A DNA stretch of 64,000 bases from Rhodococcus marinonascens NBRC 14363 (lineage in GTDB: Bacteria; Actinomycetota; Actinomycetes; Mycobacteriales; Mycobacteriaceae), in the NCBI RefSeq assembly GCF_001894885.1, contig NZ_BCXB01000021.1, forward strand, positions 30,040 through 94,039. Direction: 5' to 3'. The notes under the pieces were generated by a model. The model had not been told where the DNA came from and made no database searches. It was given only the letters and a program-made list of their open reading frames with translations. Both the position numbers and the translations under genes were made by a program. Positions 38,321 through 46,251 of the stretch are shown here, piece after piece. Positions within the stretch are counted from its first letter, which is position 1. Every line of letters starts with the position of its first letter.

Positions 38321-39520
38321 TCAGGGTCGTTCGGAGGCCGCCAATTCCTCGGCGAGCAGTTCCGCGAAGGTGAACGTTCCGGTCGGCTGATCGTCCTGAC
38401 CGAGTAGGTACAGTCGTTTCACCGAGATGAGGATGGCCTCGGCGATCGCATCGCGGGCCCTGGGGTTGGCGAGAACCTCGGCATCCGAACGGTTGGTGAG
38501 GTAGCCCAGGTCGATCTGCACGGTCGGCATATTCGTCAGACGCAGCAGATCCCAGGTTCGCCCGTGCGTCCGGCAGTCCTGCAGTGGCGTGCGTGCCACG
38601 ATTTCCCGCTGGATGAATCCCGTAAGGACCTGACCGATCATCGACGTCGAACCGTGCGAGTTACCGAAATGGAAGCTCGCGACACCGTTGGCCGCCGAGC
38701 ATGCGTTGCCGTCGCACCGCATCGAGATCATCAGATCCGCATCGAAACCGTTCGCTGTGGAAGCGCGTTCGATATCCGAAGGATTGGCGTGGTGTGGTCG
38801 GGACAGGAATGTCTCCATCCCCGTCGCTGCCATGCGGCCCTCGAGTCTGCTGGCCAGGTCCCACAAGATATCGGATTCCGAGATCGTGCCGTACGGGGAA
38901 TGCACGATGGCTCCGTTGCGGTCGCCGCCGAGGCCAGGGTCGATGACGATCCGCTTACCGCTCAACTGCGGACCGGAACTGCGAACAAGTTCTTCTTCGC
39001 TGATCGCGTGCGGTGAGCCACCGGTGACACGGGTTCCGAGCAACTCGAGGGATCGAAGAGTGGCGGGGCCGCAGATACCGTCGGCGGCGATCCCGATCTC
39101 CCGCTGGAACGAAGACAGGGAATCGTGGGTCCCCGGTCCGAAGAATCCGTCGACGCGCCCGATGTAGAAGCCGAGATCCTGCAGTCGGGTTTGCAGGGCG
39201 GCAACGTCGTCGCCATAGAGTGGAGCGGACAGTTGGTAGATCAGTGTGCGTGCGCCCAGGCGGTACGAGGCCTCCCTCATGGACCGGTATGTTGCGCGCC
39301 CCACGATTCCGTCGACGAGCAGCCCACGCTGCTGCTGAAAGGCTCGCACGGCGCTGTCGAGGTGATGATCGAACACGGCATCCGAAGCGATCCAGTGCGA
39401 GCTGTTGGTGATGTGGCGCCGGGTGTCGGCGACGGTGTTGTGCAGAAACCCGAGACCGGCCAGAATGCCCCGAATCTCAGCGACGGCCGGGCCACGTTCG
39501 CCTCGACGGAGTCGATGCAT
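38321..39520 (-). CDS. cwlM: CwlM-like amidase homologue (likely MurA regulator)
   Basis: 399 aa, no signal peptide. Two peptidoglycan-binding domains (residues about 5-85 and 90-155: VRAFQQQRGLLVDGIVG, LSSFQREIGIAADGICG) then an amidase_3 domain. The zinc site is degraded: IDPGLGG instead of DPGHGG, SMRCDGN in place of the usual SIHAN, and VQIDLGYLTN in place of VE-x-GFLSN. This fits CwlM, which in mycobacteria is a cytoplasmic protein phosphorylated by PknB that activates MurA. Neighbours trxA and trxB match the Rv3913-3915 order. Confidence 0.88.
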   Translation of the reverse strand: MHRLRRGERGPAVAEIRGILAGLGFLHNTVADTRRHITNSSHWIASDAVFDHHLDSAVRAFQQQRGLLVDGIVGRATYRSMREASYRLGARTLIYQLSAPLYGDDVAALQTRLQDLGFYIGRVDGFFGPGTHDSLSSFQREIGIAADGICGPATLRSLELLGTRVTGGSPHAISEEELVRSSGPQLSGKRIVIDPGLGGDRNGAIVHSPYGTISESDILWDLASRLEGRMAATGMETFLSRPHHANPSDIERASTANGFDADLMISMRCDGNACSAANGVASFHFGNSHGSTSMIGQVLTGFIQREIVARTPLQDCRTHGRTWDLLRLTNMPTVQIDLGYLTNRSDAEVLANPRARDAIAEAILISVKRLYLLGQDDQPTGTFTFAELLAEELAASERP

Positions 39521-39712
39521 GTTTCAGGGCCTCTCAGTCTGAATCAATGACTGTGTGCGTCACCACAACACAGCTCAGTACAAACGAGTCTCGGTACGAA
39601 CAAGACGATCGATGCGCCCGGTCCGGTCTAGCTGACGAGATCGGAGCGCATCGATCAATTGTCTCAGAGATTCCCACATAATCGAGAATCGTGCCGAGCG
39701 TTTGGATATCGA

Positions 39713-40036
39713 TCAGAGAACGGCTGAGAGCTCTGACAGTAGAGCAGCTTTACCCTTGGTTCCGACGATGGTATTAATCGGCTTGCCATCCTTAAACAGG
39801 ATCAGCGTCGGAATCGACATGACCTGGAAATCGCGGGCGATGGCCGGGTTGGCGTCGATGTCGAGCTTGGCGATGGTCAGCTTGTCGCTGTGCTCGCCTG
39901 CGATCTCTTCCAGGACGGGGGCGATCATCTTGCACGGCCCGCACCAGGTGGCCCAGAAGTCGACGAGGACCGGCTTGTCGCTGGAAAGAACATCCTGCTG
40001 GAACGAATCATCGGTGATGGTGACGGTATTCGACAC
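39713..40036 (-). CDS. trxA: Thioredoxin
   Basis: 107 aa from GTG at 40036 (AAGGCG site). Active site [11 protein letters not shown], cis-proline motif [12 protein letters not shown], buried Asp in LVDFWA region. Equivalent of mycobacterial TrxC. It lies 46 bases after trxB and shares its promoter. Confidence 0.97.
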   Translation of the reverse strand: MSNTVTITDDSFQQDVLSSDKPVLVDFWATWCGPCKMIAPVLEEIAGEHSDKLTIAKLDIDANPAIARDFQVMSIPTLILFKDGKPINTIVGTKGKAALLSELSAVL

Positions 40037-40082
40037 GGGTTTCGCCTTACTCGAGGTGATCAGTGGGTGGTTCTTGCACAAC

Positions 40083-41066
40083 TCAGGCGTCGACCGGTGA
40101 CCCGGCGGCCGCCACGGTGTTGGCTGTGATGTCGCCGCGCTCGGCCAGCCAGCGTTCGGCATCGATCGCCGCGGAGCATCCGGTGCCGGCGGCGGTGATG
40201 GCCTGGCGATAGGTGTGGTCCACCAGGTCGCCGGCGGCGAAGACGCCGTCGAGGGAGGTCGCGGTGGTAGGCGACTGGATACGCACGTATCCGGCGTCGT
40301 CGAGAGACAGCTGACCTTTGACCAGTTCGCTGCGCGGATCGTGGCCGATGGCGACGAACATGCCAGTCACAGGCAGGGTGGACTGCTCGCCGCTGACCGT
40401 GTCGCGGATGACCAGACCGGTGACGCTGTTTTCTCCCAGGACTTCGACAGGTTCGGCATCGGTGACGAAACGAATCTTCTCGTTCGACTTCGCCCGTTCG
40501 AGCATGATGCGGGAGGCACGGAACTCCGCGCGACGGTGCACCAGAGTGACGCTCCGGGCGAAGCGGGTGAGGAAGGTGGCCTCCTCCATCGCGGAGTCAC
40601 CTCCACCGACCACGACGATGTCCTGATCTTTGAAGAAGAAACCGTCACACGTGGCGCAGGCGCTGACACCGCGACCCAGCAACCTCTCCTCACCGGGAAC
40701 TCCCAGGTAGCGGGCGGCTGCGCCCATCGCCAAGACGACGGCGTGTGCCTGATAGGTCTCCCCGCCGACCACGACCTTCTTGATCGGACCCTCGAGGTGG
40801 AGTTCCTCGACGTCTTCGGTACGGATGTCCGCACCGAAACGTTTCGCCTGCTCGCGCATCTGGTCCATCAAGTCCGGGCCCATGATTCCGTCGCGGAATC
40901 CGGGGAAATTCTCGACCTCGGTGGTGGTCATGAGAGCGCCGCCGAACTGAGTCCCCTCGAACAGCAGCGGTTCGAGTTGCGCCCGCGCCGCGTAGACGGC
41001 CGCGGTATATCCGGCAGGTCCCGAACCAACGATGATGAGTTCATGAACCGTCGATGGAGTGGTCAT
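40083..41066 (-). CDS. trxB: Thioredoxin reductase
   Basis: 327 aa, low-molecular-weight type. FAD motif [20 protein letters not shown] motif [12 protein letters not shown], redox-active CATCDGFF, and C-terminal [34 protein letters not shown]. Reduces TrxA with NADPH. A SigH/SigR-type promoter stands upstream. Confidence 0.97.
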   Translation of the reverse strand: MTTPSTVHELIIVGSGPAGYTAAVYAARAQLEPLLFEGTQFGGALMTTTEVENFPGFRDGIMGPDLMDQMREQAKRFGADIRTEDVEELHLEGPIKKVVVGGETYQAHAVVLAMGAAARYLGVPGEERLLGRGVSACATCDGFFFKDQDIVVVGGGDSAMEEATFLTRFARSVTLVHRRAEFRASRIMLERAKSNEKIRFVTDAEPVEVLGENSVTGLVIRDTVSGEQSTLPVTGMFVAIGHDPRSELVKGQLSLDDAGYVRIQSPTTATSLDGVFAAGDLVDHTYRQAITAAGTGCSAAIDAERWLAERGDITANTVAAAGSPVDA

Positions 41067-41106
41067 GCGAGCCTTCCAGTAGTGAGGGGTGCTCAGTCGT
41101 ATGGGT

Positions 41107-41134
41107 CAACACCAGAGTAGGGGGTGTTGTTCCC
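41107..41134 (-). promoter_or_regulatory. SigH/SigR-type promoter of trxB-trxA
   Basis: On the minus strand GGGAAC, 18 bases, GTTG, ending 40 bases before the trxB start. This matches the disulphide-stress sigma consensus GGGAA(C/T)-N18-GTT known for thioredoxin genes of Streptomyces and mycobacteria. Confidence 0.7.
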
Positions 41135-41191
41135 AGACTGCAGGTGATACCGGTCGCTTCCCCCGCAACTCGCTTCCCCGCAACCCACTGT

Positions 41192-42379
41192 TCAGCGCAG
41201 AGTCTCCCGGATGACGCAACGGGTTCCCGTGTAGATGGTGGGCATGCACTTGTTGCAGTGAATGCAGAGTCCCTCGGAGACTTGCTGGTCACGAAACTTG
41301 TTGACCAGGTCGGGGTCGCGGAGCAGGGCGCGGGCCATCGCGACGAACTCGAATCCCTCCGCGAGCGCGTTGTCGATGGTGTCGAGCCTGTTGATGCCGC
41401 CGAGCAAGATGAGTGGCATGGACACGGCCTCACGGAACTGCCGGGCCATCGGGAGGAAGAAGGCTTCCTCGAAAGGGTAGGTAGGAAATATGCGCGGACC
41501 ATACACCTTCAGTCCATACCCCACCATTTTCGGCTGTGAAGCAACGAATTCCGCCATCGGAACCTCACCTCGGAAGAAGTACATCCCATTGAGTAGTGAA
41601 CTTCCGCCGGTGAGTTGCAGCGCATCGAGATGCCCGTCGGCTTCGAGGATCCGGGCGATCCGCAAACTTTCGTCGAGCCACAGTCCCTTCGGAACGCCGT
41701 CCGCCATATTGAATTTCGCGGTGATGGCAACCGAGTCGCCGACGCTGCGGCGCACGCGGTCGATCACCCGACGTGGGAAGGCTGCCCGCCGCTCGAGGCT
41801 GCCCCCGTACTCGTCCTTGCGCCTGTTGAGATTCGGGCTCATGAACGAGCTGAGGAGATAGTTGTGCCCGAGGTGAACCTCGATGGCGTCGAAGCCGGCA
41901 TCGACGGCGTTGCGGGCGGCGTCCTCGAAATCGCGAATGACTCGGTCGAGGTCTTCCCTGGTGGCACCCCTCACGAGGCCCATGGCCGGCGGGCTGAAGC
42001 GAGTGGACGGAGCGAGGGTCTTGGTGCGGTTGGACCTGGTGTTCGCCACCAGGCCGGCGTGCCCGATTTGTGCCGCGACGAGTCCACCTTCGGTGTGGAC
42101 GGCATCGGTGAGCCGACGCAGTTCGGGGACGTGGTTCTTGTCGAGCACAAGAGTGTTTGCGTGGACGCGCCCGCCGGGTGAGACGGCGCAGTATGCGACG
42201 GTGGTCAGCGCGGCACCGCCCCTCGCGACCTCCGCGTGGAAGTCGATGAGTTGGTCGGTAACTTGGCCTCGCGGCATGACCCCCTCGAAGGTGGCGGCTT
42301 TTACGATGCGGTTGCGCAGCGTCAGTGGGCCCAGCCGGGCTGGTTCCCAAATGCTTCGGCGCGGTTCTGGAACGGTCAC
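41192..42379 (-). CDS. NADH:flavin oxidoreductase (Old Yellow Enzyme family) with cysteine cluster
   Basis: 395 aa from GTG at 42379 (AGGAC site; the frame extends 26 codons further). TIM barrel of the OYE family: LGPLTLRNRIVKAATFEG, GAALTTVAYCAVSPGGR, AAQIGHAG, DAIEVHLGHNYLLSSFMSPNLNRRKDEYGGSLERR, and LLGGINRLDTI...EFVAMARALLRDPDLV. The C-terminus has CIHCNKCMPTIYTGTRC, the Fe-S cysteine pattern of 2,4-dienoyl-CoA reductase-like enzymes, yet no second FAD domain follows. Likely an NADH-dependent ene-reductase or dehydrogenase; substrate unknown. Confidence 0.87.
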   Translation of the reverse strand: MTVPEPRRSIWEPARLGPLTLRNRIVKAATFEGVMPRGQVTDQLIDFHAEVARGGAALTTVAYCAVSPGGRVHANTLVLDKNHVPELRRLTDAVHTEGGLVAAQIGHAGLVANTRSNRTKTLAPSTRFSPPAMGLVRGATREDLDRVIRDFEDAARNAVDAGFDAIEVHLGHNYLLSSFMSPNLNRRKDEYGGSLERRAAFPRRVIDRVRRSVGDSVAITAKFNMADGVPKGLWLDESLRIARILEADGHLDALQLTGGSSLLNGMYFFRGEVPMAEFVASQPKMVGYGLKVYGPRIFPTYPFEEAFFLPMARQFREAVSMPLILLGGINRLDTIDNALAEGFEFVAMARALLRDPDLVNKFRDQQVSEGLCIHCNKCMPTIYTGTRCVIRETLR

Positions 42380-42488
42380 GTATTGTCCTGGTTCGAATTT
42401 CGATGCCACTGACTCCGAATTGGACGATATAGCGCGCAAGCCAGTTCTGTCACACAATCACAACATTCAAGGCGGCGGTGAACCACCG

Positions 42489-43100
42489 CTATAGTTTGAG
42501 AACCTTGCGTGCTTTTTTCGAGATGTCGCAATGTCCGCTGGCCACCGAGTGTAGTAGTCCGTTGTATACCAGGTCCCACAGCAGTGGGTGGCCCTGGGCG
42601 TTGCGTAATTCGAGGGTGAGTTCTTGTCCCGATGAGTCTTTGAGTCGGATTACCCGGTGGAGGCCGTCGACGCTGAACCTGATGCGAACGATCTCGTAGG
42701 TGTTGATCCACTGGGGGCCTGATTGCACCCATTGTGATCCGGCGGCCATCCAGTTGTGTCCCCCGCGCCAGTACATGAATGCGCCGCCCGCTAACGCGAC
42801 GCACCACAGAGTCCAGTTGTCGATCCACCCGAGTCCCTGATCCCTGATCGTGAGCCAGCCGAGGACCAACCCGACCATTAGCGTTGAGCCCTGCCACCGA
42901 ACCTTCGTGGAGAACTCGGTCCACTCGAGGACGGGGCCGAGTTTTCCTGGGGCGGTGATGGCGCGGCGCGGTGCCGGCGCATCGGGTGTTGTTTCGTGTG
43001 CGCTCGACTCCCCGCGCGGCGCCGAGGGTGGCCGGGGTTGTCCAGTGTTCGGATCGGGCTTCGGTGGCAGGTGCGATCGGTGTCGTGACAGTTCGGTCAT
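42489..43100 (-). CDS. Membrane protein paired with the type VII-like protein (candidate partner or immunity)
   Basis: 203 aa. Proline-rich N-terminus, then two membrane segments (STLMVGLVLGWLTI and NWTLWCVALAGGAFMYW) and a soluble C-terminal domain (TYEIVRIRFSVDGLHRVIRLKDSSGQELTLELRNAQGHPLLWDLVYNG...). It begins 5 bases after the stop of the preceding frame, so it is coupled to it. Function unknown; position suggests a partner or immunity protein. Confidence 0.7.
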   Translation of the reverse strand: MTELSRHRSHLPPKPDPNTGQPRPPSAPRGESSAHETTPDAPAPRRAITAPGKLGPVLEWTEFSTKVRWQGSTLMVGLVLGWLTIRDQGLGWIDNWTLWCVALAGGAFMYWRGGHNWMAAGSQWVQSGPQWINTYEIVRIRFSVDGLHRVIRLKDSSGQELTLELRNAQGHPLLWDLVYNGLLHSVASGHCDISKKARKVLKL

Positions 43101-43105
43101 CGGGA

Positions 43106-44201
43106 TCAGTCCGCCACGTATTCGATGAGTTCGCCGACACCGTAGCTGACCAAGATTCCGGCTCCGACCGCCGCGATGGTTGCCGGGCCTCCCGCAGCGC
43201 TGGCGAGCAGCAGGCTGGTTGCCAGCGCTGCCGGCCAGGAACCCTCCCGCGTCCTATGCCACCACCACCGCCACGTCACCGGCGTCTTCCGCGCCTTGCA
43301 GGTCGTATGCGATCTGGGCGCTCGCGAACACCACGCCCGCGCCGGGGATTTTGGAGCCAAGTTTGGATACATTCTTGGAGGCGACACTGTCGGAAAGGAA
43401 TTTGCCGACAACACCTCCGGTCTGTCCCCCGATCAGCCTCGAGTTCTGCGCGGCGAATCGTGCCGCGTCGTCCGCGGCGGGCGCGAAGGCATTGACCGCC
43501 TTCGTTGCGGCGGGGCCGCAGCCGGTCTCGACAGCGAGGTTTCGAAAATTCTGCAGTTGCGTGGCCTGAGTTCGGGCGATCTCGCCCCACTTGTTTGCTT
43601 CTTGCACCGCTGTTCCGACGTAGCTGAGCGCACCACCCGCGAGCATCCAGGGCGCCGAACCCTTCAGCCGGTCCAGCCGATCAGTGCTGTCTCCGAAAGC
43701 ACGTCGAAGATCCTCGTGCGCCAACCTTTCGATCTCACGCGCGGTGGCCAACATACTCAGGGCCTCGCCGTACGCGGCATTCTGTTGGGCGGACATCGTC
43801 AGTTGTTCGATACTCCAGGGGCCCACAGGCTGCAATGCGTCCGGGTCGGCGATCCATGTCGGAAAGCGCACATCGGGACCCACCCTCAGGCCGCCCTCCA
43901 TGGCGCGCGCCGCCGCTTGTGTCATCCGCTTCTTGACGGTGTTCATGTCGTCGGCAAACGCGCGCAGTGCCGCTGCGATATCGTTCGCTCGGTCTGCAAC
44001 CTCCTCTGACGACTTCGCGAGCTTGTCGACTGTTGCGCGGAAGTTGTCTCCCGCCGTATAGGTCCAGTCGTCTTCGGATTGGTTCCTGGCGTCGCGGAAC
44101 CCACGAGCCCCCCGGTCGGCGGTGTCCGCAAGTTGGCGGAGCGCGGTGGCACATTCGATGCACGACGCCGGATCGGCATCGACATGGACATAGATCGGCA
44201 T
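43106..44201 (-). pseudogene. WXG100-like large protein with C-terminal frameshift
   Basis: From ATG at 44201: N-terminal WXG-like helical region (RQLADTADRGARGFRDARNQSEDDWTYTAGDNFRATVDKL), a central region, and ASAQIAYDLQGAEDAGDVAVVVA ending at TAG 43254. The next frame continues with REGSWPAALATSLLLASAAGGPATIAAVGAGILVSYGVGELIEYVAD to 43106. A one-base slip near a GGTGGTGGTGG run at about 43258 joins both. The hydrophobic C-terminus could be membrane-active. Whether the shift is a mutation, a sequencing error or programmed is open. Confidence 0.65.
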
Positions 44202-44515
44202 CAGGGTGTCCGTCCGTTGGGCGTGGGTGACATGCGCTCACCGACGACGGCGAGCTCATCGGCATTCGTTTGGTCGGACTCTGTGTAGTTGGCGTCGCAG
44301 GACGCAACGATGTCGGCTGCTCGGGCCGACGATCGGGCAATCTGCGACATCGCATCAGCGAGCGCGACGAGGGCATCGCCGACAAACGCGGTGGACGGCC
44401 CGGCATTCGGCACTGCCGGTGCTTGCGATCCGGCCTCGTCAACCTCCACGGCGCTGCGCGCCAGTATCCTCGCCGTCTCGTTCAGATTCTCGACGTTCAA
44501 TTGATCCGCGCTCAT
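44201..44515 (-). CDS. EspC-like small type VII secretion target
   Basis: 104 aa from ATG at 44515 (GGGGAGG site). Helical hairpin of the EspC/WXG-like family: LNVENLNETARILARSAVEVDEAGS..., VGDALVALADAMSQIARSSARAADIVASCDANYTESDQTNA. The YTxSD ending resembles the YxxxD export signal. Its TGA overlaps the next gene start, so the two are co-expressed. Confidence 0.7.
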   Translation of the reverse strand: MSADQLNVENLNETARILARSAVEVDEAGSQAPAVPNAGPSTAFVGDALVALADAMSQIARSSARAADIVASCDANYTESDQTNADELAVVGERMSPTPNGRTP

Positions 44516-44777
44516 CGGTCCTCCCCTTCCAGCCGGGCCAGTGCCGCATGCCTGCTGTATGAATGATGTCGGGATGCGGCTGCCGAGATCGTCACTGAGG
44601 AGCCGAGGTCGAGACGAGTCGTTGAACGCTTCCCCCTTTTCTCCTTCCGAACCGGAAACCTCCCGAGTGCGCCGATTCTCGGCGATCACCCTAACTGTCT
44701 GCCGTCGCGCAATTTCTCAGGAGTGGGCGTCACCATGAACTGTGTACTCAGGGAGCCGAGCAAGAAAGTCCTCGAGA

Positions 44778-45527
44778 TCAACCGATATCGGTGACGGCGA
44801 GCGTCGCCGGATCAGTTGCGCTACAACCCCGGCCGACCACCAGGGCGGTGATTTGCGGCGGGTGTGGACCGGCGAAGAGGAGTAGCACACCGGGTACACC
44901 GGCGAGGCGGACCTCACCGGAACCCAGAAGCATACGTAACTCATCGATGTCGTTGGCGCGTAAGCAATCCGCAAGTACAGCAGGATCGTCGAGCGGTCCC
45001 AACTGATTCGAGCCGATCAGTGTGAGGAGACGTCCGGAATCGAGGTTGGTATCCAGATCGAGAACCGCCGATGTCGTGGTTGTCTCAGTACTCGGCAACG
45101 CGACCGGCGGTGTCTGCGGTGTCCGATTGCTCGGCGTCACAACGGCGACCGTCACCACGATCGCTGCCGCCGCCGCAAAGGTTGCCGCAGCAACCTTTGC
45201 CCAGGTTCCCCGCCGGATCGACGGTGCCACGGTGGTCACCGGGAGTCCGTCTCGCTGCGCGGCCAGTGCCAGGTTGATGCGGTCGGCGACCGCTGTGGGG
45301 ATCGGCGTCGAGACGGAATGGTCGCGGCCCAGTGCAGCGAGTTGTGCAGTTACCTTGTCGAGGGCGTCGATCACCTCCATGGCCCGTGGATCGTTCCGGA
45401 CGAGCGGCCACAACTGATCGCTCACCGACTCGGGCAGTAGCCCGGCATGTAGATCCGCGAGCAGATCGGCGGAGTACGGCGGAGCGGGAAACCCGGCGTC
45501 GGACGGGTCGAACTGACGGTCAGCCAC
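44778..45527 (-). CDS. Anti-SigM factor
   Basis: 249 aa. Cytoplasmic N-terminal part that would bind the sigma factor, one membrane segment (TWAKVAAATFAAAAAIVVTVAVV), and an extracytoplasmic C-terminal domain with two cysteines (DCLRAND, GRGCSATD). Same place as RsmA (Rv3912) next to sigM. No zinc HxxxCxxC motif is visible. Follows sigM by 93 bases. Confidence 0.82.
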   Translation of the reverse strand: MADRQFDPSDAGFPAPPYSADLLADLHAGLLPESVSDQLWPLVRNDPRAMEVIDALDKVTAQLAALGRDHSVSTPIPTAVADRINLALAAQRDGLPVTTVAPSIRRGTWAKVAAATFAAAAAIVVTVAVVTPSNRTPQTPPVALPSTETTTTSAVLDLDTNLDSGRLLTLIGSNQLGPLDDPAVLADCLRANDIDELRMLLGSGEVRLAGVPGVLLLFAGPHPPQITALVVGRGCSATDPATLAVTDIG

Positions 45528-45620
45528 CGCACCTCCTCACCGATCGGTTAGAGCCCGGGACATCCCCCGTGGGATGTAGGAGACTCTATTGCGCCCCTAC
45601 TAGGTTTTGACGCTCCGGAG

Positions 45621-46202
45621 TCATGATCGGTTCCTCTCGTCACGGAAGTATTCCAGAGAGGCGGCAAGTTTCTTCCGTCCGCGTGCGCAGCGACTTTTCA
45701 CGGTGCCTTCCGGGACTTCGAGCAGAGTGGCGGCCTCGCTAGTGGAAAAACCCTCCAGGTCGACCGCAGCGATCGCCATCCGCTGATCCGGCGGGAGCAA
45801 GGCCAGGGCTCGTTCGACCACGAGGTTCAGTTCCAATTCGGATACGTGGTCACGGATCTCGCGCGGTTCGTCCTTTTCCTCTGCGGACAGCGATACGGAC
45901 GGGCGCGCCTTGTTCCGGCGGATACGGTCGAGGCAGGCGTTGACCACGATTGTGTGCAGCCAACTGCGCACTGCGGCGTCCCGGCGGAATGTGGCGGCCT
46001 TGCGATGCGCGGACAGCAGCGCTTCCTGCAGCGCATCTGCCGCGTCTTCGGCGGTGTAACTGGTGCGTTTGGCGACGTGCCACAGATGGTCGTAATGGCG
46101 GCCGAGCAGGGTCGAGAACGCATGTCGATCGCCCGCGACGTGCGCAGCCAACAGGTCGACATCCGAGGTGTTGTCCTCGGTCTCCCCACGGAAGGTTCGC
46201 AC
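45621..46202 (-). CDS. sigM: ECF sigma factor SigM
   Basis: 193 aa. Region 2: DLLAAHVAGDRHAFSTLLGRHYDHLWHVA...DALQEALLSAHRKAATFRRDAAVRSWLHTIVVNACLDRIRR. Region 4: LALLPPDQRMAIAAVDLEGFSTSEAATLLEVPEGTVKSRCARGRKKLA. No C-terminal extension. The equivalent in M. tuberculosis (Rv3911) controls cell-surface and type VII genes, which makes the nearby type VII-like locus of interest. Starts 49 bases after murJ; GTG start. Confidence 0.9.
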   Translation of the reverse strand: MRTFRGETEDNTSDVDLLAAHVAGDRHAFSTLLGRHYDHLWHVAKRTSYTAEDAADALQEALLSAHRKAATFRRDAAVRSWLHTIVVNACLDRIRRNKARPSVSLSAEEKDEPREIRDHVSELELNLVVERALALLPPDQRMAIAAVDLEGFSTSEAATLLEVPEGTVKSRCARGRKKLAASLEYFRDERNRS

Positions 46203-46228
46203 CGGCGGATGTTAACCCGCGTTCGCGT

Positions 46229-46248
46229 GTACCCGGGCAACCGGGTAC
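46229..46248 (-). terminator. Hairpin between murJ and sigM
   Basis: GTACCCGG / CCGGGTAC around GCAA, a perfect 8-bp stem, three bases from the murJ stop. No U-tract; may reduce read-through into sigM. Confidence 0.4.
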
Positions 46249-46251
46249 CGA

